Shown: positions 32,912-42,210 of the stretch, piece after piece
How the letters are laid out: every line of letters starts with the position of its first letter
Position numbering within the stretch: the stretch's first letter is position 1
From: Actinomycetospora chibensis
Lineage (GTDB): Bacteria; Actinomycetota; Actinomycetes; Mycobacteriales; Pseudonocardiaceae
Reading direction: 5' to 3'
Length of the DNA stretch: 64,000 nucleotides
NCBI RefSeq assembly: GCF_028737215.1
Contig: NZ_JAQZAM010000004.1
Location: 248,001-312,000 of the forward strand
Notes under the pieces: model-generated
What the model was told of the DNA's origin: nothing
Databases searched by the model: none
Seen by the model: only the letters and a program-made list of their open reading frames with translations
Program-made: the position numbers and the translations under genes

Positions 32912-34225
32912 TCAGGCGGCGAAGCCCGGCTGCCACTGCTCGAAGATCCCCCGCAGCGGGATCTCGGCGTCGAGCTGACAGAGCACCGCCACCGACGCGA
33001 GCGTCACCCGGTGCACCAGCAGGTACTGCGGCGGCAGGTTGAGCCCGCGGCCGGTGGTGAACTCGGGGCGGCGCAGGTCGCCCAGGCGGTCGGCCTGCCC
33101 GCGCAGCCAGGACCGCGTGAAGTGGAACTTCTCGGTGCGCAGCGGGTCGGTGAGCGGACCGAGGTACGCGATCGCCTCGTCCGAGCCCATGTCGACGCCG
33201 GGCAGCACGAAGTTCAGCTGCTTGAGCAGCTCCAGGAGCTCCTCGGCGCGGTCCTCGACCGCCAGCCGCAACATGTGCCCGAGCTCGTAGGGCAGTCCGT
33301 CGGGCAGCTTCGCCACGGCCCCGAAGTCGATCACGCACAGCCGGCCGTCGGGCAGCAGCTGGAAGTTGCCGGGGTGCGGGTCGGCGTGGAGCAGGCCCAC
33401 CCGCGCGGGCGACGAGAAGTGGAAGCGCGAGAGCAGCAGGCCGACGCGGTCGCGCTCCTCGGGCTCGCCGGACCGGATGATCGCCGACAGCGGCGTCCCG
33501 GTGACCCACTCGGAGACCATCGCCTTCGGCGCCGACGCCACCACGCGGGGCACGACGACGTGCGGGTCGCCCTCGTACGCGGCGGCGAAGGCGCGCTGCG
33601 CGTCGGCCTCGTCGCGGTAGTCGAGCTCCTCGGCCATGCGGTCGCGGAGCTCGGAGAGCAGCGGCTTGATCTCCATGCCCGGCACCAGCGGCTGGACCAT
33701 GCGGCTGAAGCGCTGGAGCTGGCGCAGGTCGGCCATGATGGCCTCCTCCGCGCCCGGGTACTGGACCTTCACCGCGACGTCGCGGCCGTCGTGCCACACG
33801 GCGCGGTGGACCTGCCCGATGCTCGCGGCCGCCGCCGGGGTGTCGTCGAACTCGCGGAACCGCTCGCGCCAGCCCCGCCCGAACTGCTCGGCGAGGACGC
33901 GGTGGGTGCGCGCGGTAGGCATCGGGGGCGCGGCCGTCTGCAGCTTGGTGAGGGCCTCGCGGTAGGGCTCGGCCATCTCCGGGGGCACAGCGGCCTCGAA
34001 CACGCTGAGGGCCTGGCCGAACTTCATGGCCCCGCCCTTGAGCTCGCCGAGGACCGCGAAGAGCTGCTCGGCGCCGCGGCGGGCGACGTCCGCGGTGATC
34101 TCGCCCTGGTCGCCGCCGGCCAGCCGGCGACCCCAGCCCGCGGCGGTGCGGGAGGCGAAGCCGAGCGGCAGCGAGGCCAGCCGGGCCGACCGCTGGACCG
34201 ACCGGCGGGGGATGTCATCGGTCAC
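32912..34225 (-). CDS. ABC1/UbiB family atypical kinase
   Basis: 437-residue ABC1 (ADCK/UbiB) protein. The family-specific KXGQ motif is MKFGQALS; the Ala-rich loop replacing the Gly-rich loop is AAAASIGQVHRA; the nucleotide Lys is in VAVKVQYPG; the catalytic loop is LLHADPHPGNFQLL; the metal motif is VIDFGAVAKL. No membrane helices are evident. In mycobacteria the orthologue (Rv3197) sits next to whiB7 and has been associated with macrolide tolerance. GTG 34225 begins the conserved DDIPRRSVQR stretch; the longer open frame upstream is low-complexity. Confidence 0.9.
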   Translation of the reverse strand: MTDDIPRRSVQRSARLASLPLGFASRTAAGWGRRLAGGDQGEITADVARRGAEQLFAVLGELKGGAMKFGQALSVFEAAVPPEMAEPYREALTKLQTAAPPMPTARTHRVLAEQFGRGWRERFREFDDTPAAAASIGQVHRAVWHDGRDVAVKVQYPGAEEAIMADLRQLQRFSRMVQPLVPGMEIKPLLSELRDRMAEELDYRDEADAQRAFAAAYEGDPHVVVPRVVASAPKAMVSEWVTGTPLSAIIRSGEPEERDRVGLLLSRFHFSSPARVGLLHADPHPGNFQLLPDGRLCVIDFGAVAKLPDGLPYELGHMLRLAVEDRAEELLELLKQLNFVLPGVDMGSDEAIAYLGPLTDPLRTEKFHFTRSWLRGQADRLGDLRRPEFTTGRGLNLPPQYLLVHRVTLASVAVLCQLDAEIPLRGIFEQWQPGFAA

Positions 34226-34299
34226 GGGTCCGATTCTCCCTCGCGCGCTCGGTGACGGCGCGCCCAGGTCGGCTCGCGTCGGCGTCGCGGAGCGGTCTC

Positions 34300-34563
34300 T
34301 CAGGGCGTGTCGACGACCGACGCGTCGAGCTCCAGCCACCGGCGGCGGTCGAGCAGGCGGTCGATCTCGGATCGGAACAGCGCGATCAGCGCGGGGAACC
34401 GCGGGGTCGCGTGCCCGAGCCGGTCGCACAGCCTCGCGAGGTGCGCGTCGACCGACTGCAGGTCAGGGCAGCTGTAGGTCGCGCCCTCGGCGCCGAACAC
34501 GGTGATCAGGGGGTCGTGGCCGCGGGTGTCGATCGCCGGGGGCCGCGTCATGGTGGAGGCCAT
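34300..34563 (-). CDS. Small hypothetical protein
   Basis: 87 residues, not recognised by name. A good ribosome site (GAAGGAGA) precedes ATG 34563. The sequence has a charged, probably helical second half (LARLCDRLGHATPRFPALIALF, RSEIDRLLDRRRWLELDA) and one Cys in TYSCPDLQS. It is between the ABC1 gene and the ThiF-like gene on the same strand. Small proteins of unknown function also sit here in mycobacteria (Rv3196A region), but I cannot claim homology. Confidence 0.6.
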   Translation of the reverse strand: MASTMTRPPAIDTRGHDPLITVFGAEGATYSCPDLQSVDAHLARLCDRLGHATPRFPALIALFRSEIDRLLDRRRWLELDASVVDTP

Positions 34564-34653
34564 GGCCGTCTCCTTCTCGAGGTTCACCGGAAGGTTCGCC
34601 GACCGCACCGATCCACTAACGCAGGATGTGATGTGCAGCCCGTGTTCCGGTCG

Positions 34654-35679
34654 TCACGCTGCGACCATCGGGTGGCGGCTCGTGGCCGGACGCACGGTCA
34701 GAGCCCGGCACCCGCAGTCCGGGTGCCGCCGGGCCGGTCGGGACCGGTGGGTGCCGTCCGGCTCGAGCACGAGCGCCGCGCCGCGCGCGGCGGGGACGGC
34801 GCCCTCGAGGTGCGCGAGCGACTGGCCGGCGGCGAGCGCGGCGGTCGCCGCGGCGAGGGCCACCGGCACGGCGACACGACGGCCCGCCAGCTCGGCGGCG
34901 ACCCTCGGCCAGACGGGGTCCACGTCGGTGCGCCGGAGGTCCTCGCACCGCAGGCAGGGCGTCATTCCGGGCACGACGAGCGGCCCCACCGTGCCGACGC
35001 CGTCGACGACGCCCACCGGGAGGTGGACCCGGCCCGCGACCACGAGCTCCGACGTCGCCACCGGATCGGGACGGGCGCCGTCGGCGAGGACGACGAGGTC
35101 GGCGCGGGCCGCGAGCCAGCGGCGCGCCGGGGCGTCGGCCGGTGGCGGGATACCGGGCGACGCCCGCGCCACGGCGTCCGCGACCGCCCACGCGGACGGA
35201 CGACCGACGTCCCCGGCCAGCAGACCGGTGCCGACGTCGTCGCGCACCACCGTTCCCCCGGCCTCGACGAGCACCCGCCCGACACCGGCCGCGGCGAGCA
35301 GACAGGCCACCGACACCGCGACCCGGCCGGCGCCGCGCACGACGACCCGGCAGCCGGCCAGCGGGTCGGTGCGCGGTGCTCCGACGAGCAGGCCTGCGGC
35401 GTGCAGGTGCTCGAGCAGGTCGCGCGCGGCGACCGGGGCCGCGCCGGCGGCGACGGCCTCGGCCAGCACGCGCGCCGGGGAACGTGTGCCGTCGAGGGCG
35501 TCGACCATCCGCACGAGCGGCGGCGTCAGGCCGTCGACGACCACGGCCTCGGCCGGGTCGGCGCCGAACTGCAGGACGTCGGGCGCGCGGTGCAGCGCCG
35601 CGTGTCGCAGACGCGGCCGGCCAGGGAGGGACGAGCGCGGGAGGGTGGGCACGGGGGAGAGCACGGGAGCCGGGAGCAC
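34654..35679 (-). CDS. ThiF/E1-like Rossmann protein (Rv3196 position)
   Basis: About 341 residues. The middle is a ThiF/E1-type Rossmann domain: RVVVRGAGRVAVSVACLLAA then VGRVLVEAGGTVV. Cysteines that would hold zinc are in PCLRCEDLRR and HPDCGCRAL. The N-terminal 100 residues (APDVLQFGADPAEAVVVDGL) look like the winged-helix part seen in RiPP cyclodehydratase-associated proteins, and such genes are often labelled TOMM leader-binding. No precursor peptide or YcaO is nearby, so that label should not be trusted. GTG 35679 is preferred; an ATG at 35736 overlaps the divergent gene's start. Confidence 0.7.
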   Translation of the reverse strand: MLPAPVLSPVPTLPRSSLPGRPRLRHAALHRAPDVLQFGADPAEAVVVDGLTPPLVRMVDALDGTRSPARVLAEAVAAGAAPVAARDLLEHLHAAGLLVGAPRTDPLAGCRVVVRGAGRVAVSVACLLAAAGVGRVLVEAGGTVVRDDVGTGLLAGDVGRPSAWAVADAVARASPGIPPPADAPARRWLAARADLVVLADGARPDPVATSELVVAGRVHLPVGVVDGVGTVGPLVVPGMTPCLRCEDLRRTDVDPVWPRVAAELAGRRVAVPVALAAATAALAAGQSLAHLEGAVPAARGAALVLEPDGTHRSRPARRHPDCGCRALTVRPATSRHPMVAA

Positions 35680-35721
35680 ACCTGGTTCGACGCAGCGGAG
35701 GGCCGTCCGGATCCCGCCTTC

Positions 35722-35727
35722 TAGGCT
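35722..35727 (+). promoter_or_regulatory. -10 hexamer for a leaderless metallopeptidase mRNA
   Basis: TAGGCT ends 7 nt before ATG 35735, placing transcription start at or next to the start codon. No ribosome-binding site precedes the ATG. No convincing -35 is seen. Confidence 0.5.
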
Positions 35728-35734
35728 CGACGCC

Positions 35735-36319
35735 ATGGTCGAATCGCGTCCCGAGGTCGAGGTGCGTCGCAGCGCCCGGCGGCGGCGGACGGTGGACGCC
35801 CACCGCGAGGGCTCGACCGTCGTGGTGAACATCCCGGCGTCGATGTCGCGGGCGCAGGAGCGGCACTGGGTCGAGGAGATGCTCCAGCGCCTGGAGCGCG
35901 CCGACGCCCGTCGCCGTCCGGGCCGCCGGGCGGGGGACGCCGACCTCGGTGACCGCGCCGACGCCCTGGCGCGCGCCCACCTGGACCCGATCGCCCCCGA
36001 CGGCGCCTGGCCGCGGCCGGCGTCGGTGCGCTGGACGAAGCCGATGCGCACCCGGTGGGCGTCGTGCACGCCTGCCGACGCGACGATCCGCGTCAGCGAG
36101 AAGCTCCGCGAGGTGCCCGGGTGGGTGCTCGACCACGTGCTGGTGCACGAACTCGTCCACCTGCGCGAACCGCGGCACGGCCCGGCGTTCCGGGCGGCCG
36201 AGGCCGCGTACCCGCGCAGCGAGCGCGCGATCGGCTACCTCGAGGGCCTCGCCGCCGGCGCCGGGCTCCCGATCACCGAGACCGACGGAGAGCCCGACGA
36301 GGCCCCTGCCGAGGACTGA
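35735..36319 (+). CDS. YgjP-like zinc metallopeptidase domain protein
   Basis: 194-residue protein with the SprT/YgjP-type signature VLVHELVHLREPRHGPAF, that is HEXXH plus a downstream His in the RHGPAF block. Before it, WTKPMRTRWASCTPADATIRVSE matches the WGSCS-like block of the YgjP/DUF45 family. The N-terminus carries basic residues (RRSARRRRTVDAH) typical of the family's opening strand. The biological substrate is unknown. It is convergent with the DUF2342 gene, with 3 bp between the two stops. Confidence 0.82.
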   Translation: MVESRPEVEVRRSARRRRTVDAHREGSTVVVNIPASMSRAQERHWVEEMLQRLERADARRRPGRRAGDADLGDRADALARAHLDPIAPDGAWPRPASVRWTKPMRTRWASCTPADATIRVSEKLREVPGWVLDHVLVHELVHLREPRHGPAFRAAEAAYPRSERAIGYLEGLAAGAGLPITETDGEPDEAPAED

Positions 36320-36322
36320 GTC

Positions 36323-37780
36323 CTAGGACGACGGACCCTCGCCCTCCTCGGGCTCGTCCTTCGTCGGCTCCTTGGCGTCCTTCGCCTCCTGCTCGGCCTT
36401 CATCTCGGCCTCGAGGCGCGCCAGCGGGTCGTCGAGGTCGGCGAAGCTCTCGGCCGAGCCCTCCGCCGCGCCGCTCGCCACGGTCTTCGTGCCCCCGACG
36501 AAGGCGGCCGGGTCGTCGAGGTCGTCGGCGGTCGGCATGAGGTCGGGGTGCGACCAGACCGCGTCGCGGCCCTCGATGCCGCGCTCGTCGGTGAGCGCCC
36601 GCCACAGCGCGGCGGCGTCGCGCAGCCGGCGCGGCCGCAGCTCCAGCCCGACGAGCGTGGCGAAGGTCTGCTCCGCGGGCCCGCCGGAGGCGCGGCGGCG
36701 ACGCAGCGTCTCCCCGAGGGCGGAGGCGCCGGGCAGGCGCTCGCCCACGGCGTCGGCGACCACCACGTCGACCCAGCCCTCGACGAGCGCGAGGAGGGTC
36801 TCGAGGCGGCGCAGCGCGACCTTCTGCGACTCGGTGGTCTGCGGCTCGAACATCCCCGAGCTCATGAGCTGCTGCAGGGACTCGGGGTTCATCGGGTCGA
36901 CGTCGCGCGCGAGCTCCTCCATGCGTGACGTGTCGATGGAGATGCCCCGGGCGAACTCCTCGACGGTCGCGAGCAGGCGCTGGCGCAGCCACGGCACGTG
37001 CCCGAACAGGCGCTGGTGCGCGGCCTCGCGGGCGGCGAGGAAGACGAGCACCTCGCCCGCCGGGCGGTCGATGCCCTCGGTGAAGGTGGTGATCGCGGCC
37101 GGCAGGAGCGCGGCGGTGCCCTCCGGGCCGAGGGGCAGGCCGACCTCCGAGGAGGTGAGCACCTCCTTGGCGAGCTGGGCGAGCCCGGCGCCGAGCTGCG
37201 AGCCGAAGGCCATGCCGCCGACCTGGGAGATCATGCCGAGCATCGGGCCGGCCATCTGGCGGGCCTCCTCGGGCAGGCCCTCGACCCAGGCGCCCGCGAC
37301 GCGCTGCGCCACGGGGTCGCACAGGCGCTGCCAGGTGGGCATCGTCGTGTCCACCCACTGAGCCGGCGACCAGACCGCGACCTGGGAGGTGCCCGACGGC
37401 AGGGTCGTCGCGTCCTCGAGCCACAGCTCGGCCAGACGCACCGACTCCTCGGCCGCGCGCTGCTGCTCGCTCGTCGGCTTCGCGGTGCCCTCGGCGCCGA
37501 GCTGCTGGTGCGCCATCTGCGCGGCCAGCTTGTAGTTCACGGGGCCCTCGGCACCCGGGCCCGACGACTGGCTGAGCATCTGCCCGAGCTGCGTGAGCAT
37601 CTGCCCGAGCTGACCCATGTCGAAGCCACCGGGGCCGCCGGCGCCGCCCATCCCGGGCAGGCCGAAGCCCATCGGGCCGCCGGGACCCCCGGGGCCGGAG
37701 CCACCGGACCCGCCGGAACCGGAGCGGCGGGACTCGTCGTCGGGGTCGGACGGCCCGAAGCCGAAGGGCAGGTCACTCAT
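36323..37780 (-). CDS. DUF2342 zinc-dependent metalloprotease-family protein (Rv3195-like)
   Basis: 485 residues. After a Gly/Pro-rich start (SGGSGPGGPGGPMGFGLPGM) comes the DUF2342 core: VAVWSPAQWVDTTMPTWQRL, GLPLGPEGTAALLPA and the family motif AAREAAHQRLFGHVPWLR with two His. The end is acidic and lysine-rich (about residues 450-485). Family members are called zinc-dependent metalloproteases or F420-associated, but no activity is firmly established. The gene is next to the PDZ-Lon protease, as Rv3195 is next to Rv3194c. ATG 37780. Confidence 0.85.
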   Translation of the reverse strand: MSDLPFGFGPSDPDDESRRSGSGGSGGSGPGGPGGPMGFGLPGMGGAGGPGGFDMGQLGQMLTQLGQMLSQSSGPGAEGPVNYKLAAQMAHQQLGAEGTAKPTSEQQRAAEESVRLAELWLEDATTLPSGTSQVAVWSPAQWVDTTMPTWQRLCDPVAQRVAGAWVEGLPEEARQMAGPMLGMISQVGGMAFGSQLGAGLAQLAKEVLTSSEVGLPLGPEGTAALLPAAITTFTEGIDRPAGEVLVFLAAREAAHQRLFGHVPWLRQRLLATVEEFARGISIDTSRMEELARDVDPMNPESLQQLMSSGMFEPQTTESQKVALRRLETLLALVEGWVDVVVADAVGERLPGASALGETLRRRRASGGPAEQTFATLVGLELRPRRLRDAAALWRALTDERGIEGRDAVWSHPDLMPTADDLDDPAAFVGGTKTVASGAAEGSAESFADLDDPLARLEAEMKAEQEAKDAKEPTKDEPEEGEGPSS

Positions 37781-37942
37781 GGTGCCGACGGTACGCGGCC
37801 CCGACACCCCCGTGGGCCGTCAGCGCACGCCCACGGCGAACGCCCAGGAACTTCACAGTCGGGGGGTCCGCCCCCGATGCCCTCCGAAGAACGACTCCGG
37901 CACCCGACACGGGTGCGGATCGGCCGCGTCCGAGCGAATCAC

Positions 37943-37948
37943 TACCCT
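37943..37948 (+). promoter_or_regulatory. -10 hexamer for the PDZ-Lon protease gene
   Basis: TACCCT ends 8 nt before GTG 37957 with no ribosome site between, indicating a leaderless transcript. The 176-bp gap upstream shows no other feature. Confidence 0.45.
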
Positions 37949-37956
37949 GAGCGCCC

Positions 37957-39000
37957 GTGACCCGGCTGCGCGCGACCCTGGCGCTCGGACTCGTGCTGGC
38001 CGGGGTCCTGGGCCTGCTGGGCGCCACGGTGCGGGTGCCGTTCGTGGCACTCGGCGACGGCCCGACGTTCGACGTCCTCGGCGCGGGCGCGGACGGGCGC
38101 ACGGTGGTGGACGTCAGCGGCCCGGTCCCCGTCTACCCGACCACCGGCCAGCTGCGGATGACGACGGTCGCGGTGACCACGCAGGTGACGCTCTTCGGCG
38201 CGATGGCCATGTGGGCCTCGGGCGAGGAGCAGGTGCTCCCGCGCGAGTCGGTCTACCCGCCGGGGCGCTCCAGCGAGCAGGTCGACCAGGAGAACACCCG
38301 CCAGTTCGCGCAGTCGGAGACCGACGCGGAGGCCGCGGCCCTGCGCTACCTCGGCTACCCGACCGCCGTGCAGGTCGGCTCGGTGCTCGACAACTCCCCG
38401 TCCGCCGGCCGTCTCGCCCCCGGCGACCGCATCGTCGCGGTCGACGGCCGCCCGGTGACGACGCCGCAGGAGGTCGTCGACGCCCTGGCGCCGACCCGGC
38501 CGGGTCAGACGGTGACGGTGACCGTGCAGCGCGGCCCGCTCGGGGCGCCGGGCCCGCGCACCGACATCGCCGTCGTCGCCGCGGCCCGTCCCGACGGCGA
38601 CCCGCGCGGCTTCCTGGGCGTGACCCCGACCAACGTCGTCGACTCGCCGGTCGACGTGCGGATCAGCCTCGGCGACATCGGCGGGCCCTCGGCCGGGCTG
38701 ATCTTCGCCTCGGCGATCGTCGACAAGCTCACGCCCGGCGACCTCGTCGGGGGACGGGTCGTGGCCGGCACCGGGACGATCGACGCCACCGGACGCGTCG
38801 GCGACATCGGCGGGATCCGCTTCAAGATGGACGCCGCCCGCAACGACGGCGCGCAGGTGTTCCTCGTCCCCGCGGGCAACTGCGCGGAGGCCGTCACGGG
38901 CGTCCCCGACGGGCTGCAGCTGGCCAGGGTCGGGACACTGAGCGAAGGGATCGCCGCCCTCGAGGCGATCCGCGCCGGGCGCGCGCCGACACCCTGTTGA
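37957..39000 (+). CDS. Secreted or membrane-anchored PDZ-domain Lon-type (S16) protease, YlbL-like
   Basis: 347 residues. An N-terminal hydrophobic segment (ALGLVLAGVLGLLGATVRV) anchors or exports it. A PDZ domain spans about 130-200 (VLDNSPSAGRLAPGDRIVAV). The S16 domain has the nucleophile in DIGGPSAGLIFASAIVD and the partner Lys in GGIRFKMDAARNDGA, giving the Ser-Lys dyad. The ATPase of Lon is absent. Orthologues (Rv3194c; B. subtilis YlbL) act outside the membrane. It precedes UPF0182, as in mycobacteria. Confidence 0.9.
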   Translation: MTRLRATLALGLVLAGVLGLLGATVRVPFVALGDGPTFDVLGAGADGRTVVDVSGPVPVYPTTGQLRMTTVAVTTQVTLFGAMAMWASGEEQVLPRESVYPPGRSSEQVDQENTRQFAQSETDAEAAALRYLGYPTAVQVGSVLDNSPSAGRLAPGDRIVAVDGRPVTTPQEVVDALAPTRPGQTVTVTVQRGPLGAPGPRTDIAVVAAARPDGDPRGFLGVTPTNVVDSPVDVRISLGDIGGPSAGLIFASAIVDKLTPGDLVGGRVVAGTGTIDATGRVGDIGGIRFKMDAARNDGAQVFLVPAGNCAEAVTGVPDGLQLARVGTLSEGIAALEAIRAGRAPTPC

Positions 39001-39173
39001 GGTCCCGACACCCCTGGTGAGGGGGCCCACCGCCCCCGGAGCAGGGCATGAGGGGATCCGGACATGCCGGGCCACGTCGACCCCACACGGTATTCGTAGA
39101 GTGGCGCCCTGAGATACACGCACGCCCGGCCACGATTGCGCGTCCGGCCCCCCGCTATCAGGAGAGTGACCCC

Positions 39174-42100
39174 GTGGCCAACCGGCCCCCGACGGCGACC
39201 CCCCAGCTGTCGCGACGGACGAAGACGCTGCTGATCGTCGGCGCGGTGGCGCTCGTCGTGCTCCTCGGCGGCGCGCGCCTGGTCGACGTGTACGTCGACT
39301 GGGCCTGGTTCGGCGAGGTCGGCTTCCGCGGCGTCTTCACGACCATCCTGTGGACCCGTGTGCTGCAGTTCGTCGTCGCCGCCGTGCTCATGGGCGGCCT
39401 GCTCGCCCTCAACCTGGTGATCGCCTACCGGGTGCGGCCCGTGTTCGTGCCCGTGGCCGGCGCGGCCGGCGAGGACCCCGTCGCCCGGTACCGCACGGTC
39501 GTGCTCGCGCGCCCCCGCTGGTTCGCGATCGGCATCCCCGCGGTCGTCGCGCTCATCGCCGGGCTCTCGGCGCAGGCCGACTGGCAGACCGTGCAGCTCT
39601 TCCTGAACTCGACGCCGTTCGGCGTCGCCGACCCGGTGTTCGGCCACGACATCTCGTTCTACGTCTTCCAGCTGCCGTTCTACCGCTGGCTGCTGAGCTG
39701 GCTGTTCGTCGCGATCGCCGTGAGCTTCGTGGCCGCGCTCGTGGCGCACTACCTCTTCGGCGGCATCCGCCTGGCCGGGCGCAACGGCGCGGTCGCCCCG
39801 CCGGCCCGCGCCCACCTCGCGGTCCTCGCGGGCACGTTCGTGCTGTTCAAGGCCGTGGCCTACTTCTTCGACCGCTACGAGCTGCTGTTCTCCGACCGCA
39901 AGGCGGCCGAGGGCGGCGCCAACTTCTTCGGTGCCACCTACACCGACCTCAACGCCGCGATGCCGGCGAAGCTGATCCTGCTGATCATCGCGGTGATCTG
40001 CGCGGCGGCCTTCTTCTCCGCGGTGGTGCTGCGCAACCTGCAGATCCCCGCCATCGCGCTCGCGCTGCTCGTGCTCTCCAGCGTCCTGGTCGGGGCGGCG
40101 TGGCCCGCGGTGCTCGAGCAGTTCTCGGTGCGCCCCAACGCCATCGACCGCGAGGCGGAGTCGATCTCGCGCAACATCGCGGCGACGCGCCAGGCCTTCG
40201 CGCTCAACAACGTCGGCGTCATCCCCTACGCCCCGCAGGTCGCGTCGGCCGCCGGGAACGCCGCCATCCCGCCGCAGGACGTCGCCAACAGCCAGGCGAC
40301 GCTGAACAACATCCGCATCCAGGACCCGTCGCGGCTCAACCGGACGTTCGCGGTCCAGCAGCAGCTGACGAACTTCTACAGCTTCTCGCCGGACCTCGAC
40401 ATCGACCGCTACACGGTCGGCGGTCAGCGGCAGGACTACGTGCTGGCCGCGCGCGAGATCAACCCCGACGCCCTGATCGGCAACCAGCAGGACTGGATCA
40501 ACCGGCACCTCGTCTACACCCACGGCCAGGGCCTCGTGTCGGCGCCGGCCGACCGCGTCAACGCCCCGGCGAGCGCCGAGGCGAGCCAGGGTGGGCTGCC
40601 GCAGTTCGAGGTCAGCGACTCGAGCAACCCGGGGCCGTTCGGCATCAGCCCCGACGGCGCCCGCATCTACTACGGCGAGTTCCTCGGCGGCGCCGACGAC
40701 TACGCGATCGTCGGCGGCAACCCCGGCGAGCCGGGTCGTGAGTACGACGGCCCCGGCCGCCCGGCCACGGCCTACGAGGGCCCCGGCGGCGTCCCGGTGG
40801 GCAACTGGGCCCAGCGGCTGATCTTCGCCGCCGCCTACGGCGAGCGGAACATCCTGTTCAACGGCTCGATCGGCGAGAACTCGCGGATCATGTACAACCG
40901 CACGCCCGTCGAGCGCGTCCAGAAGATCGCGCCGTGGCTGCGCACCGACGTCGACCCGTATCCCGCGGTGGTCGACGGCCGGATGCAGTGGATCATCGAC
41001 GGCTACACGACGCTGCCGCGCTACCCCTACGCCCAGCAGGTCGACCTCGGGCAGGCCACCAGCGACTCGCTGCGCCCGGCCACCCCGAACGGCTCCGCCG
41101 GCTACATGCGGAACTCGGTCAAGGCCACCGTCGACGCCTACAGCGGCGAGGTGCACCTCTACGCGGTCGACGAGCAGGACCCGGTGCTGCGCACCTGGAT
41201 GGGGGCCTTCCCCGGCGTCGTCCAGCCGTCCTCGGACGTCCCGCCGTCCCTGCGGGCGCACTTCCGGTACCCGGAGGACATCTTCAAGGTCCAGCGCGAC
41301 CTGCTGACCCGGTACCACGTCGAGAACCCGCGCGACTTCTTCTCGACCCAGAACTTCTGGACCGTCCCGGAGGACCCGACGCGGGAGAGCAACGCGTCGA
41401 TCCCGCCGTACTACCTGCTCGCGGGTGACCCCCGGCCGGGCGCGGCGCCGGACACCCAGTTCCAGATGACGAGCACGCTGCTCGCCCTCTCGCGGCCGAA
41501 CCTCTCGGCCTACCTGTCGGTGAGCTCGGAGCCCGAGAGCTACGGGCGGATGACCGTCCTCGAGCTGCCCGCGCAGCTGACCGGCGACCAGCGGGGCCCG
41601 CAGGGTCCGCAGCAGGTCCAGGCCGAGCTGCTGACCAGCCAGTCGGTCAACGGTGGGCTGTTCACGCTGCGGCAGTCGGGCACGCCGGTGCAGGTGCAGT
41701 ACGGCAACCTGCTCACGCTGCCCGTCGCCGGCGGTCTGCTCTACGTCGAGCCGATCTACGTCGAGCGGAACGCGCAGACGTCGTTCCCGCAGCTGTTCGG
41801 CGTCATCGCCCGCTTCAACAATGGCGACATCGGCTACGCGCCGACGCTGCAGGGCGCGCTGCAGGCCGCGTTCCAGGGCGTGCCGCTCCCGCCGGGGCTC
41901 AGCGTCCCGGGCCTCGGTGCGGTGGCATCGCAGCCGCCGGCACCGGGCGTCAACACCGGTGGCGGGCCGCTGCCCACCGGCGCGCAGGGCCAGACGCTAA
42001 GCCCGGAGCTCAACCAGGCCGTCACCGGGATGAACGACGCCCTCGACCGGCTCTCGCAGGCTCAGGCCGCGCGGGACTTCCGGGGCATCGGTGACGCCGA

Positions 42101-42188
42101 GGCCGCGCTCGACGCCGCGATCGCGCAGTTCCGGGCGGCCACCGGGGCCGCGCCGGCCACCCCCACGCCGGCCACCGCCGGCGGCTGA
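39174..42188 (+). CDS. UPF0182 family large membrane protein
   Basis: 1004-residue protein with seven or so N-terminal membrane helices (for example LLIVGAVALVVLLGGARLV and ILLIIAVICAAAFFSAVVL) and a large outside domain of about 600 residues (VRPNAIDREAESISRNIAAT, NQQDWINRHLVYTHGQGL, NSVKATVDAYSGEVHLYAVD). It is conserved across actinobacteria and some clostridia and cyanobacteria; its function is not known. The tail is Pro/Ala-rich with a short helical LNQAVTGMNDALDRLSQAQA. AGGAGAG at 39161-39167 supports GTG 39174. A strong terminator follows. Confidence 0.92.
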   Translation: MANRPPTATPQLSRRTKTLLIVGAVALVVLLGGARLVDVYVDWAWFGEVGFRGVFTTILWTRVLQFVVAAVLMGGLLALNLVIAYRVRPVFVPVAGAAGEDPVARYRTVVLARPRWFAIGIPAVVALIAGLSAQADWQTVQLFLNSTPFGVADPVFGHDISFYVFQLPFYRWLLSWLFVAIAVSFVAALVAHYLFGGIRLAGRNGAVAPPARAHLAVLAGTFVLFKAVAYFFDRYELLFSDRKAAEGGANFFGATYTDLNAAMPAKLILLIIAVICAAAFFSAVVLRNLQIPAIALALLVLSSVLVGAAWPAVLEQFSVRPNAIDREAESISRNIAATRQAFALNNVGVIPYAPQVASAAGNAAIPPQDVANSQATLNNIRIQDPSRLNRTFAVQQQLTNFYSFSPDLDIDRYTVGGQRQDYVLAAREINPDALIGNQQDWINRHLVYTHGQGLVSAPADRVNAPASAEASQGGLPQFEVSDSSNPGPFGISPDGARIYYGEFLGGADDYAIVGGNPGEPGREYDGPGRPATAYEGPGGVPVGNWAQRLIFAAAYGERNILFNGSIGENSRIMYNRTPVERVQKIAPWLRTDVDPYPAVVDGRMQWIIDGYTTLPRYPYAQQVDLGQATSDSLRPATPNGSAGYMRNSVKATVDAYSGEVHLYAVDEQDPVLRTWMGAFPGVVQPSSDVPPSLRAHFRYPEDIFKVQRDLLTRYHVENPRDFFSTQNFWTVPEDPTRESNASIPPYYLLAGDPRPGAAPDTQFQMTSTLLALSRPNLSAYLSVSSEPESYGRMTVLELPAQLTGDQRGPQGPQQVQAELLTSQSVNGGLFTLRQSGTPVQVQYGNLLTLPVAGGLLYVEPIYVERNAQTSFPQLFGVIARFNNGDIGYAPTLQGALQAAFQGVPLPPGLSVPGLGAVASQPPAPGVNTGGGPLPTGAQGQTLSPELNQAVTGMNDALDRLSQAQAARDFRGIGDAEAALDAAIAQFRAATGAAPATPTPATAGG

Positions 42189-42210
42189 CGGGTCCCCGGA
42201 CGGGCTGCCG

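Noticed and set aside
34654-35679. A RiPP (TOMM) biosynthetic cluster
   Set aside because: Only the ThiF-like protein is present; no YcaO, dehydrogenase, precursor peptide or exporter adjoins it.
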